Below are positions 33,576-45,280 of a DNA stretch of 64,000 nt, piece by piece (position 1 is the stretch's first letter; each line of letters opens with the position of its first letter). The position numbers and the translations under genes are program-made. The stretch is from Rhizomys pruinosus (taxonomy: Eukaryota > Chordata > Mammalia > Rodentia > Spalacidae), in NCBI GenBank assembly GCA_009823505.1, contig VZQC01009601.1, forward strand, positions 847,174 through 911,173, given 5' to 3'. The notes beneath the pieces were generated by a model, which had not been told where the DNA came from, did not search any database, and saw only the letters and a list, made by a program, of their open reading frames with translations.

Positions 33576-33626
33576 GTTTTTTTTTCTCTTTTTGAGACAC
33601 TGTCTCCCTGTAGCCCCAGCTGTCCT
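33576..33626 (-). mobile_element. B1 SINE cut by the assembly gap
   Basis: TTTTTTTTTCTCTTTTTGAGACACTGTCTCCCTGTAGCCCCAGCTGTCCT is the reversed 3' end of B1. It stops at the N, so the contig ends inside a SINE. Confidence 0.85.
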
Positions 33627-33627
33627 N
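33627..33627. other. Assembly gap/contig join (single N)
   Basis: One N joins the B1 fragment to sequence already seen at 27954. A join with unknown or negative gap size is the simplest reading. Confidence 0.9.
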
Positions 33628-34093
33628 TCTCCTGACACCAGAACCCACAGGGCGCAGTCCTCAAGCTGAGTGTTACCTGAGCAGAGGTGCTGGTGGGCTC
33701 CTTGCCTTCCTGCTGTCTGTATTATATGGCCCTTAGCTTCCTGTCTGAATGTAAAGACTAGCCTCAGTCATTTTGCCCTCCCTTTAAAATAATCCTAAAA
33801 ATGACACTGTACAGGATACCATTTTGGAATACAGAAAAGCAGTCATCCTTTCTACTGAGAAAGGCTGCTCCTCGCTAACAAAATAAAAAGCTGGAAACAC
33901 AGTTCACCTCATGTAGTTAAGAAATTACACTTGGTTTTCTTTATTGCGGAATTCCTGAAAAATAGTGGTCACAAGCTGGCAGTTTTTACAAGAGTGGCCT
34001 CATCGTGGCTTCTTTTGAGACATGCAAGACACATGTGGCTGGAGCCTGGAAGGCTGTGTGAGCAGTGTGGGTGACAGAATCTCTTCTTCACAG

Positions 34094-34167
34094 AGCCGCT
34101 GGGGAGCGCTACCGCAGAGAGATGTTGGTCCATGGTGGGGGCAAGGAGCCCATGCTCATGGTTCAAG
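34094..34167 (+). CDS. MIPEP: Duplicate of the MIPEP 74-nt exon (probable assembly artefact)
   Basis: Base-for-base the same 74-nt exon as 28420-28493, with the same acceptor (TCTTCTTCACAG) and donor (GTAAAGT). If both copies were real and both spliced in, the reading frame would shift, since 74 is not divisible by three. Only one is likely to exist in a functional MIPEP transcript. Confidence 0.85.
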
Positions 34168-35146
34168 GTAAAGTAAAACCCACCCCCGCCACCTCTCCTG
34201 GGACTCAGGGTTTGTTTTAAAGGTTTTATGGGTTAGTGATATGGTGTTTGCTTTCTGAATGTTAGTAATACTCCAGTAGGAAATGGTTACATTTGTCATA
34301 AATTCCCAGAAAAATTTGCCTTTAGCTTTTAACAGGTCACAGGGTTTTTTGGTTGTTTGTTTTGTTGTAGCTTAAGAACATGCATTATCTCCTCCCTTTT
34401 TTTTCTTCTGAGAAATTTTAAGTCTTAAAATTAGAAATTTGATTTGTTAAGAAATTAGAACCGAATTAAATCATCCTTTTGTAGTTTCACAATGCTTATT
34501 TTGGAAATGACCATCATGAATTTTCATGGAATGTTCTCAAATATTTATAAAAGATGTGATTACTATTCGACACTCTCAATATATTGACAGTTATTTTATA
34601 GCTAAGGCTTTTGAATGTTTACATCAAGGAAATGACTGCTAGTATTTGGAAAGTACTCTTTTCATTATAATAGTTAAGTGGGTTGTGGTGGTGACTGGTG
34701 TGCTGTGTCTCCTGCCTGTTTCTGTCGACCTAAGACCGGATTCTTGCCTCTACTCTCTTCAAGCATTCAGATATGTAATGAGTGGTGACTATAAGCACCA
34801 GAGGTGGGGTAATGAAAGGTGCTCAGACAAACCGTGCTCTTGTGGAGTCTGCATTCACTTTATGGTAAGGTGCTTGTCCATGCTCCTCTTCTTGATGCCC
34901 AGTGACCCCTCAGAATTGTGTAGTCATTAGTGGATCATGCCTCAGCTGACAGTAGAAAGGCTGTGCCAGTCACCGGGTCAAGGAAGCCCCTTCTGTTGGA
35001 TGTGCCGTTTCTGCTGACCTTGGCCTTCTTGGGGTCGGGCTGTAGGTGGGGTTTCCACGTGAGTGTTCATTTCCACACACCCCACACAGTGTAATTGTCG
35101 CATGTATGTTCACTGCTGCATCCACCCTGCTATATGCTTTTTTTTT

Positions 35147-36284
35147 TGAAACCTCCCAACTAAAAAAAAGCCCAGGCCCAAATGGTTTCACAGCAGAATT
35201 GTCTATAAAACATTTCAAAAAGACTTACAACATTATAACTCAAATTGTTTAGAAGGATTCAAGCAGAGGGAAATCTCCCAAATTCCTTCTATGAAGCCAG
35301 TATCACTCTAAACCAAAACCAGGCCAAGGCAAAGATACAACCAAAAAGGTGAATATAGACCCATCTTACTAATAAGACATAGATGCCAAAATTCTCAACA
35401 AAATACTTGCAAACCACATCAAAAGATCATCCATCATGACCAAGTTGGATTCATACCAGAGATGCAGGGAGGTTCAACATACGAAAATTAATAAATACCA
35501 AAACACATAAATGGACTGAAAGAAAAAAACACATGATCATCTAAATTAATGCAGAAAAAGCCTTTGACAAAATCCAGCATCCCTTCATGCTTAAAGTCCT
35601 AGAGGGAATTGGCTGAGGGATCATTCCTTCAATGTAATCAAAGCCATATACGGAAAACCCACAGCCAAATTATCCAATGGAAAAATTAGGATTCCCCATA
35701 AAGGTAGGAACCTGACAAGGCTGCCCCTTGCTGCCACTCCTCTTCAATATGGTGCTTGAAACACTGGCTGGGCAATAAGGCAAGAAGAAATAAAGGAGTA
35801 CTAATTGGAAAAGAGGAAGTAAATCCCTTTTTGCTGATGATTGATTGTTTACCTAAGGGATGCGTAAAAAAGCTCCAACAGAAAAACTCTAGAAAAATTA
35901 AAGAGCTTCAAGCTAAAGTGCAGGATAAAATAAGTCTAAAAATCAGTATCCATCTCTTATACCCAATACCAAGCAACTGAACAAGGAATTCCAGGAGACC
36001 TTCCCATTCACAATAGCCTCAAAAATAATAAGATACCTGGAACAAACCTAACCAAAGACACCGAAAGAGCTCAAAAAAAAAAAAAACAACAACAAAAACA
36101 AAAACTTTAAACTCCTGAGAAAGGAAATTGAAGAAGACATCAAAGATGGAAAGACCTCCTATGCCATGGATTGGGATAACTAGCTAGTAAAAATGACCTT
36201 CTACAACTAATATAAGATTCAATTGGATCCCAATTAAAATCCCCCAAGAGTTTCTTCACAAGCTCAGGAAAAATAAATGGTCTT
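35147..36284 (+). mobile_element. L1 fragment, duplicate of 29473-30617
   Basis: Same internal ORF2 piece, with many additional small indels. It should not be counted as a separate insertion. Confidence 0.85.
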
Positions 36285-36639
36285 CTTTAACTTAATATTT
36301 TCTACATTCAAATTCTTATACTCACAAGAGAAAAAGCAAGTCCATGCTTCAGGCCAAGAGGTGTGTTTACACTTAATGTTTTTCTTCAGGTTTTTCTCTC
36401 AGATATGGAAGTCACGTGATTTGTTTTATGAGCGGGAGATCTGTAGAGGTCATGATGCCCGTCGTCACTTGAGGTTAGATTCATGAGGCATGACCTAAGC
36501 TCTTGTCATCTTCTTGGCTGCCACCAGCCTGCACAAAAGCCAGAGTGTAAGAGGTGATGGCATTGAGCCTTAACTTTGGGGCATCCCTAGATGTGACTAA
36601 TGAAATTACTGAGGTCTGTAATAGAAAAGCATATTTGGG

Positions 36640-36890
36640 GCTGGCACGAGATAGCCTAGCGGTTAAGAGCACTGAATGCGCTTTGCAGAGGACCGGGGTT
36701 CGATCGCCAGCACCCACATGGTGGCTAAAGAACCATCTTAACTAAGACTCCAATTCCAGAGAACTCCAATTCCTGGGGAACTTCAAGACCCCTCTTCGGA
36801 CCTCTGCAACATTGCACGACACGGGTGAAAAAAAAAAAGAAAAGACACAATATAATACAAAAATAAAATTTAAATTAAAAAAAAGAAAAG
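36640..36890 (+). mobile_element. B2 SINE, duplicate of 30981-31226, error-rich
   Basis: GGGGCTGGCACGAGATAGCC shows an inserted CAC compared with copy 1. The 3' end replaces the GCACAAACC…ACATTC block with an A-rich garbled stretch near 36828-36865. Same insertion as in the first copy. Confidence 0.8.
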
Positions 36891-36941
36891 CATATTTGAT
36901 CTGTTGGCTTTACTGTCCTATGAAAATGTAACTTTTCTGGG

Positions 36942-37150
36942 TCTGGAGAGATGGCCAGAGTAAGAGCACTGGCTGTACTTCAGTGGAGCTGGTTTTGATT
37001 CCTAGCACCCACGTAGTGGCTAACAACCATCTGTAACTCCATTCCAAGGATCCAATGCCCTCTTCTGACTCTTGTGGGCACGCATCATGCATACACTTAC
37101 ACAAAGGCAGTACATATCCTCACACATAAAAGAAAAATAATTAATAAAAA
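36942..37150 (+). mobile_element. B2/B3 SINE, duplicate of 31282-31500
   Basis: Same order and flanks as copy 1, with several missing single bases. Confidence 0.8.
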
Positions 37151-37375
37151 TTTTTAACATGTTCCTAGTACTTTATGGATTCAACTGTTACTAAATAAAT
37201 ATGAAGAACTGGGCAGCAGAAGACAGAGAGCACACCTTTTGCAACGTCTGTACCCGTGACCAAACTTCAGCTCTGTTGGCCTCCCTGAGGGAGGCATGAA
37301 TTTCAAGTACACCCCACTCTGCCTCTGTGCATCCCTGGAGTCTGAGTGGTACATCTCCGGAAAGCCAGAGACACC

Positions 37376-37499
37376 TTGAGAGACAGGGTCTCCCTGCTGT
37401 AGCTCCAGCTCTGTGGACCCAGCTGGCCTTGAATCACAAAGATCCGCTTTCCTCTGCCTCCTGAGTGCTAGATTAAGGGTGTGCACCACCATCCTGGCA
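37376..37499 (-). mobile_element. B1 SINE, duplicate of 31728-31853
   Basis: Same element and flanks as the first copy, with a few 1-bp losses (for example GAATCACAAAG for GAACTCACAAAG). Confidence 0.82.
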
Positions 37500-38742
37500 C
37501 CTGAATTTGTTTTTTAAGTTGTGCTGTGGTGAGCAGGAACACACGTTCAGTTTTCATCATTTCAGCCATGTATAGTTTCTAGGAAGATAAACCCACGCTG
37601 AGCTGCTGAGCAGCAGAGCAGAACCTCTTCCATTCCGAGCTGACCTGTCTCACTGCCCAGGGGGAAGAGCAGCCATGGGATCTGGAGAGAACTGTGCGAG
37701 CCGTTTGGGAGTCGCAGAGCACTCACCTCAGCAGGCTCGCACGCTTCCTAGTGATGGCTTTGTCCTTCCATGCTGTGTTTATGTAACTCTTGGGCAGAGG
37801 GGCCATGCTGTGTTTGGGGGTTAGGTTTTACTTCTCAATGGCCAGACAGAAACTACTAGCAGAGCAGTTGGCACATGCCCCGTGTGTTTTCCTCCTTGTC
37901 TCCTCCCTTCGCTCTGTGTAACTCATGGATTCCTGACTTTTATAAATGATGAAACTTAGCCACCTTCCACTGATGACTCGCTTGCCAGAATTCTGACCCA
38001 AGATTGTTCTATAGACGTGTGCAGCACGTACGGGAGACAGGCCTCCAGGCCTCCTGGCTGCCTGCTGTACAAGTCATTGTGTTGTCTGTTGGGTTGTCGT
38101 TCAGTTTCGCAGCCCAGCTATCCCATGGCTGTCCAGAGCCCCCTGGCACCCCATCAGCAGTGGACCCCTCCTTCTGCTTTCCTTGAGCCTTAGATTTCTG
38201 TGGCGAACCCCCCCCCCCCATTGTAACTACAGTGACCCTGCTGCGAAGATTCTCCCTGCAGCCCTGGCCCATCTACTCCAGTGCCCTCTCCACAGTCCCC
38301 TCTACAAATAAAGCAAACAAAGAGCAGGCTCAGCTCTACTTTTGTGTCTGTCTGCAGGAGCAGTTTGTAGCAGAGATAGGAAGTTATAACTGACGGCACT
38401 GTAGAAGGACCAAAGATCAGATAAGAGGAGAAACAGGAGATAAATGAGTCAGTTCTCAGGAAACTGACGCTCCCTTCCCAAGTGACTCAGGAACCAAGAT
38501 CTGGAAGCCCGCAAGGCCTGCCTTTAAGCTGATTAAAATCATTTCTGTAGCTCTTTACAGTGGCAAAAATGCATTCACTTGGCCATAATTATCCTGAATC
38601 ATCTCTTTTAGTTCATTAAGTAGCACTTGTGTTCATAAAAACAAACCAGGGAATTAAGCTTTATACTCTAAAAGGTCACCCCAAGATTATATAAAGGAGT
38701 TCAATTCAGATATGTACTCCTTTCTTTCTAAAACTGTAGAAC
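37500..38742. other. Duplicate of the unique stretch 31860-33090
   Basis: Nearly identical to copy 1. No exon was recognised in either copy. Confidence 0.6.
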
Positions 38743-38856
38743 TTAGGAGGAGAGGTAGGTGGATCTCTGTGAGTTCAAAGCCAGCCTGTGCTACATATGA
38801 GTTCCAGGATAGCTGAGGCTAAGGGAGAGACCTGTCCTAAAAAAAACAAAAAAAAA
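38743..38856 (+). mobile_element. B1 SINE, 5'-truncated; end of duplication copy 2
   Basis: Corresponds to 33097-33203. The A-tail here is longer and interrupted (AAAAAAAACAAAAAAAAAACC) and leads into sequence different from that after copy 1. Confidence 0.82.
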
Positions 38857-39017
38857 ACCTCTTCTTGGGCTCAGTTTTATGGAAGACTTCCAGTGTGTAG
38901 ACACTGGGTTCCCAGCATCCTCTCTGAGACAGAACCAGGGTTCTTTGGTGAAATGATCTAGCCAGAGCTGGGAAGACTGAGGTGAGCCAGGAGTGATCTC
39001 TCAGTGCTAGATAACAA

Positions 39018-39184
39018 GAGTGTACACGGACGCACACTCAAGGTGGCCAGTGTAGTGTGTCAGGCCATGAGTGTACACGGACGCACACTCAAGGTCGCCA
39101 GTGTAGTGTGTCAGGCCATGAGTGTACACGGACGCATACTCAAGGTCGCCAGTGTAGTGTGTCAGGCCATGAGTGTACACGGAC
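39018..39184. repeat. Minisatellite, 51-bp unit, left part (~3.3 copies)
   Basis: Unit GTGTACACGGACGCACACTC + AAGGTgGCCAGTGTAGTGTG + TCAGGCCATGA (51 bp). Two of the left units have AAGGTCGCC. The array is cut after CACGGAC by the inserted repeat at 39185 and resumes at about 39589. Because 51 is a multiple of three, long repetitive open frames occur on both strands. Confidence 0.95.
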
Positions 39185-39588
39185 TGTCCTAGTTTGTCTT
39201 CCATTGCTGTGACAAAACACTCTGACCGACACCAACTTGGGGAGGAAAGGGTTTATTCAGCTTACATCTCCTGGGTCACAGTTCTCACTCAGGGAGCCCA
39301 AGGCAAGAACTCAGGGCAGGAACCTGGAGGCAGGAGCTGAAGCACAGGCCATGGAGGAATGCTGTTCAGTGGCTTGCTCCCCTGCCCCATGCCCAGCCTG
39401 ACCTCTTATACAGTACACAACAACCTGTCCAGAGTGGCACCACCCATAGAGGGCTGGGCCCTCCCACATTGCTCAACAATCAAGATAATACTCCACAGAC
39501 GTGGCCACAGGCCAGTCCAATGGAGCCAATTCCCCAACTGAGGCTCCTCAACCCAGGTGTGTCAAGTTGACACTAAAGCTATCCAACA
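39185..39588 (+). mobile_element. Rodent dispersed repeat (LTR/RMER-like), complete, inside a minisatellite
   Basis: Begins TGTCCTAGTTTGTCTTCCAT and ends TCAAGTTGACACTAAAGCTATCCAACA, so it has TG…CA ends. Inside are GCTGTGACAAAACACTCTGACC, GGGAGGAAAGGGTTTATTCA, CCATGGAGGAATGCTG and GGGCTGGGCCCTCCCACAT, in the order of a common rodent dispersed repeat of about 400 bp. I could not make out a clear target-site duplication within the repeat units. The precise family name is uncertain. Confidence 0.75.
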
Positions 39589-39882
39589 CACTCAAGGTGG
39601 CCAGTGTGGTGTGTCAGGCCATGAGTGTACACGGACACACACTCAAGGTGGCCAGTGTGGTGTGTCAGGCCGTGAGTGTACATGGATGTACACTCAAGGT
39701 GGCCAGTGTGGTGTGTCAGGCCATGAGTGTACACGGACGCACACTCAAGGTGGTCAATGTGGTGTGTCAGGCCATGAGTGTACACGGACGTACACTCAAG
39801 GTGGCCAGTATGGTGTGTCAGGCCATGAGTGTACACGGACGCACACTCAAGGTGGCCAGTGTAGTGTGTCAGGCCATGAGCA
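39589..39882. repeat. Minisatellite, 51-bp unit, right part (~5.8 copies)
   Basis: Same unit as 39018-39184. Most units here read CCAGTGTGGTGTG; the last reads CCAGTGTAGTGTG as in the left part. One unit has TACATGGATGTACACTC and one GGTGGTCAATG. Confidence 0.95.
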
Positions 39883-41400
39883 CTGATGACAGAGCTTCCG
39901 GTGGCCAAATGAGGAATCTGTGGAACCAGATCAGTAGCGCAGTGATGGGGCCCAACTTAGAGCATTGAACACATGTCCACAGGCACTGGAACAAGTGAGT
40001 GGACAGAACAGAGGCCTTGTGGGAGGAACTGTGGAGCATGTGTTCAGTCTGCAGTGTGAGTCCCTGCAGCTCCCACAGAAGCAGCGTGCAGGAGGGGAGA
40101 GCAGGCTGGAGGGGAAGTCAGACCTGAACCGCCTTATCCAGATAGTGAGGAACGGCCACCAGTGACAGGTCGTCAGGACGCTGGCTGTGTTCCTCGTGTG
40201 CTGTGATGAGAGCCTCACTTCTGCATGATCTTCCTGTCCAGAACCCCAGTCTCGGTCTGTTCATGAGAAGATCAGGTGAGCCAAATTGAGATGTTCCACT
40301 CATGCCTGAGCAGCACTCTGCAAAGCTGTCAAGGTCACAGAAAACAAGGGGCGTCTGAGGAGCCCAAGGAGGCTCGAGGACCCAGAATAATGGGCTCTGC
40401 TAGGTGAGACCCAGCACAGAACCAGGCCCTCGGTGGAAACTGAGGACATGCAGGGCACACATTCACAGTTGCACGCTGCAGTGGCTTTTTATAACAAATG
40501 TCCCAGCATCAGATGTTCACAGTGACCAAAACTAGCCGACCCTGGACCACCAGGGACAGTGTTGACATCATGCTCACAGTCAGACCGAGGCTGGGCCACA
40601 CTGCTCTGCTTTCCCTACCCATGGTGCTGCTGCTGAGGGTGGGGGTGGAGGTGGGGGGTGGGCAGAGGCAGGAGGGTGGATTGGAGCAGCAAAGCGAGGC
40701 TGGGATGGGGCAAAGAGACATGATTGTGGCAGCAGGCTGGGCAGGGTTTGGCGGCTGCTGTGGAACCTTTGAGTATTTATTTTTGGATGACAAGAAACCA
40801 CTGACAGTGTTGTGTGGGATGATGACTTCTTCAGGTATCCCCTGGCTGCCAAGGACGGATCCGTGAGCAGAGGACAGCAGTAAAGGTCAGGGTGAATCAA
40901 CCCCAGTCTGTTGCCGGACCCCTGGCAAAAGATGAAGGTGGCCAGGACTAGGAGAATGGGGAGCCAGGAGGAACGAAAGACTGAAAACGTGTGCGCCATG
41001 GACTCAGCAGTTCCTGGGATTGGCTTCGGAGTGAGGAAGTGAGGGCCAAGGGTGATTTCCAAGCTCCAGGCTTTACCCACCAAAGAGAAGACAATGTTGG
41101 AGTGACAGAGAACCCCAGGAGCCTGGTCAGCAGAATGTGATGCTTTGAAAAGAATACAATAGAAATACAGAAGCAAGATCCAGGCCTGCTGCCCTGTGAG
41201 ACTCAGCAGGGGCAGGTTTAGTCTCCCCTCTCATGGTGAGAATTCTGGCAAGAAGCCCCCCACCAAGGCCATGCACCCCTGAGCTGCTGGCCCTAGGAAG
41301 CCTTTGCTACACACAGCAGGGACCTGCTAATTTACATTGCTGCAAAATGTTTAGCCCACTTTGAAAGTTTGATGTCTTGCCAACACGTCTTAGGTATTGA
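39883..41400. other. Unassigned unique sequence
   Basis: About 1.5 kb without recognised repeats. Open frames of 122 (+, 40498) and 198 (-, 40580-41176) codons overlap each other and contain low-complexity Gly/Pro-rich parts from the G-rich stretch at 40640-40680. No protein family was recognised. Confidence 0.4.
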
Positions 41401-41404
41401 GCAT

Positions 41405-41696
41405 TGATTGGGGATTTTTTTTTTTTTTTTTTTGATAATGCAGTTACCAACCTAGCAGGCCAGATGTGCTTACCTAGCAGCTTTGCTACTGGTGGTGTTT
41501 GTATAAGACAAACACAATGGCAGTCAAGGAGCCATAGTCCTGTCAGCAGAAGTACAGCTGACGTTTAAAGCTGAATAAACAATAAGTCTTCAACACCCGC
41601 CTCATCGCTATTCTTTGTCAAACTATGTTCACAGTTACCTAGAAAAGTCATTTTATGTTATAGCACCAAAAATTAGTGATTATTACTTTTAGCTTT
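41405..41696. other. Poly-T tract and unique sequence
   Basis: A run of about 17 T lies near 41416-41433. The remainder is unassigned. Confidence 0.5.
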
Positions 41697-41962
41697 AGAA
41701 AACACACAGTTGGAGATTGGGCATTTCCCAAGACCACCTGAAGCACAGGTACCTGGGTGCGGACTAAACAGGAAGTGTCATTTCCATCTGCCACCCCCCA
41801 CCCCCACCCCCTGGTCACCTGGGATTGCTGAGTGTCCAAGTGGATTCTTTGGAGAAACTTCAGAACAGAAAGGGAAGAGTGAGTTAGACGTCCAATAGAA
41901 AGCCTAAAACTTAGACAAGTCAACACTCCTTAGAAAAGAAGAAAAGCCAATCAGTCAATCAA

Positions 41963-43165
41963 TGAAGGCATCTGAAGGAGGCAAGCAAAGCAAGCCTTCA
42001 ACACAGTGAAGAGGCATTTGGGATTCACATTGGAATACAGGCAAAGAGAAACCCATATGCCAGGGACATGAAGAAGAGACAACATGGGAAAGGTGCAGGA
42101 TAATCCCACACCAAGCTCTACCAACCCTGTGGAAGATTGCTACAGTGGGATCCCCCTGGGGATGGTCCAGGACACAGATATTAGAAGTACAATTGTGGAC
42201 ATACTCAAAGAAATAAAAAATTAATAACAAGTCAGAGAACTAAGAAAAGAGAATGAAAAACTCAAGAAGGACCTAGAGAGAGAGAATGACAAACTCTGGA
42301 AGGAAGTGGAAACACTGAAAATATCCCATGTTGAAAAGATAAGGAAACAAACCAGCGAAGCAAAGAGCTACAGGAAGAGATTGAGAAGCTCCAAAAGGAA
42401 GTGGAAATATTAAAGAAATCAGAAGATGAAATGAAAAAAGAAATCAAACACTCATCCCATCAAGAAGAAAGGAATGGAAAAAGCCTCAGAAGCAGAATGG
42501 AGGAAGCAGAACAAAGGATATCAGACCTGGAAGATAACACAGAACAACTAAAAACCTCAAGTAAAGATTATGAAAAATTTAAAAATACACAAAAGTGGAA
42601 CAACCAGGAAATGTGGGACGCTATGAAAAGATCAAACCTCCACATCATAGGAATAATCAATATCATTCCTATGATGTGGAGAATGATATTGATCAGATCT
42701 TCAACAGAATAATAGATGAAAATTTCCCCAAACTAAAAAAGACAAACCCATACAAATACAAGAAGCACATAGAACTCCAAACAGACAAGTTCAGAAAAGA
42801 AACTCTCCATGCCATATCATAGTTAAAATGCTAGATGCCCAAACCAAAGACAAAATCTTTAAAGCCACAAGAGAAAAACAACAAGTGACCTATAAGGGGA
42901 AACCTATCAGAATTACAACTGACTTCTCAGTGCAAACTATGAAAGCAAGAAGAATGTGAAGCAAAGCATTCCCAGTGTTAAAAGACTATAGATGCCAACC
43001 CAGGTTATTATACCCAGCAAAAATGTCAATTATACTTGAAGGAGAGAGAAAAATCTTCCATGACATAAACAAGATAAAAGAATACATGTCCAGAAAAACC
43101 AACCCTTCAGAGAATACTTGAAGCAATTCAAAGGACAGAAGAAAGGAGCAACCATCCCCAGGCAC
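41963..43165 (+). pseudogene. L1 ORF1 pseudogene (copy 2)
   Basis: Starts ATGAAGGCATCTGAAGGAGG and is soon closed by a stop. Later parts show a coiled-coil-type charged stretch (MEEAEQRISDLEDNTEQLKTS) and RRM/C-terminal pieces (SNLHIIGI, TYKGKPIRI) in changing frames. It preserves the segment deleted from copy 1. A 17-bp perfect hairpin lies at 42638-42681. Confidence 0.85.
42638..42693. repeat. Inverted repeat, 17-bp arms, 10-nt loop
   Basis: CTCCACATCATAGGAAT (42638-42654) is followed after AATCAATATC by its exact reverse complement ATTCCTATGATGTGGAG (42665-42681). In addition ATCAATATCATT (42656-42667) pairs with AATGATATTGAT (42682-42693). Copy 1 has neither second arm. Confidence 0.95.
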
Positions 43166-45031
43166 CTAGAAAGAGAAATTAATAAGCATAACTGCAGAAG
43201 TAGAAACCTAGACCAAAACCGCAAATGGATAATAAGGCAAAAAAATATTAATGGACTAAATTCCCCAATCAAAAGATATAGACTGGGAGATTGGATTAGG
43301 AAACAGAACCCATCGATATACTGTCTACAAGAAACACATCTTACTTTCAAGGATAGGCACCACCTTAAAGTGAAAGGATGGAAAAAAAAAATATTCCAAG
43401 CAAATGGTACCAAAAAGAAAGCAGGTGTTGCTATTTTAATATCAGACAAAATAGACTTCAAAGTAAGAGAAATCAGAAGAGACAAAGAAGGCCATTATAT
43501 TTTTATCAAAGGAACAATTCACCATGAAGATTTCACAATCATGAATATATATGCCCCAAACTCTGGTGCACCAAACTTTATAAAGACATTTCTCCAGGAC
43601 CACAAGGCACACACTAACCCCAGTACACTCATAGTAGGGGACTTAAATACCCCACTGAGCCCTTTGGACAGGTCAACTGGACAAAGAATAAACAGAGACA
43701 TCTGAACTGAATGATAGATACACCAAACGGACCTCACAGACATCTACCGAATACTCCGCTCTAATACCAGAGAATACAATTTCTTCTCATCCCCCCAGGG
43801 AACATTCTCCAAAATCGACCACATACTGGGACACAGAAGAAACCTCCACAAATACAAAAAGATTGAAATAATTTCATGCATTCTATCAGACCACAACACA
43901 ATAAAGCTCACTATCAACACCACGATAAGCCCTACTATCTACAAGAACACATGGAAATTAAATAATACACTCTTGAATAATGAATGGGTCAAGGAAGAGA
44001 TAAAGAAATACAAGCATTCTTGGAACTGAATGACAGGGATAATACAACACAACAAAACCTATGGGATACTTTAAGCAGTCCCAAGAGGTAAGTTTATAGC
44101 CCTGGGTGCCTATATTAGAAAAACAGAAAGAGCACAAGTGAACAATCTAATACTGCAGCTAAAAGCACTTGAGAGGCAACAACAGATGAACCCTAAACGC
44201 AACAGACAGGAAGAAATAACAAAAATCAGAGCAGAAATAAAAGAAATAGAAACAAAGAAAACAATACAAAACAATCAATGAATCCAAAAGTTGGTTCTTT
44301 GAAAGAATAAACAAGATAGACAGACCTCTAGCCCAGTTAACCAAAAGAAAGAAGGAACAACTCCAAATCAATACAATCCATAATGAAAGGGGAACTATCA
44401 CAGCAGACAATGAAAAACTCCAGAAAATCATATGGGAATATGTCAAAAACCTTTACTAAGTTTGAAAACCTAGAAGAAATGGATGAATATCTGAAATCCT
44501 GGGAATCACCAAAGCTCAACCAAGAAGAGATCAACAGCTTAAACAGACCCATAATATATGAAGAAATTGAAGATGAAATAAGAAACCTCCGAACTAAAAA
44601 AAGCCCAGGCCCAGACGGTTTCACAGCAGAATTCTATAAAACATTTAAAGAGGACTTAACAACCATTATTACTCAAACTGTTCAGAAGGATACAAGCAGA
44701 GGGAAATCTATAAAGCCAGCATCACTCCAATACTAAAACCAGGCAAGGATGCAACCAAAAAAGAGAACTACAGATCCATCTTATTAATGAACTCAGATGC
44801 AAAAATTCTCAATACTTGCAAACCGTATACATACCCACATCAAGAAGATCATTCACCATGATCAAGTTGGATTCATACCAGAGATTCAGGGATGGTTCAA
44901 CATACAAAAAGCAGTAGATATCATAAAAACACAAAGGGACTGAAGGACAAAAACCACACAATCATCTCAATTGATGCAGAAAAAGCCTTTGACAAAATCC
45001 AGTATCCCTTCATGATTAAAGTACTAGAGGG

Positions 45032-45280
45032 GGGACTGGAGAGATGGCCTAGTGGTTAAGAGCGCCGACCGCTCTTACAGAGGACCCGGGTTTGATCCCC
45101 AGCACCCACATGGCAGCCAAGAACCGTCTGAAACTCCAATTCCAGGAGAACTCCAGTTCCAGGGGAATTCGACACCCTCTTCTGACCTCTGCAGCATTGC
45201 ACGACACGGGTGCACAAACTTGCATGCAGACAGTACGTTCATACACATACAGAAATAAATAAAATTAAAAAAATTTTTTG
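45032..45280 (+). mobile_element. B2-type SINE nested in L1 copy 2
   Basis: Head GGGGACTGGAGAGATGGCCTAG, 17-bp internal duplication, CGACACGGGTGCACAAAC block, A/T tail. AAGTACTAGAGGG flanks it (45019-45031 and 45281-45293) and is L1 sequence on both sides, so this B2 is younger than the L1. Confidence 0.95.

Larger units (their letters stand above)
33628..38856. repeat. Second copy of the ~5.2 kb duplication, with an indel-dense middle
   Basis: Near-identical to 27954-33206 in its outer parts (33628 to about 35090 and about 37160-38690). The middle, about 35090-37160, has frequent 1-3-bp losses and gains (for example CCATCATGACC intact but GGGATGGTTC reduced to GGGAGGTTC). This is the error profile of uncorrected long reads rather than evolutionary divergence. 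Confidence 0.9.

Noticed and set aside
40498..41176. Overlapping 122- and 198-codon frames on opposite strands
   Set aside because: Mutually antisense, partly low-complexity from a G-rich stretch, no family resemblance.
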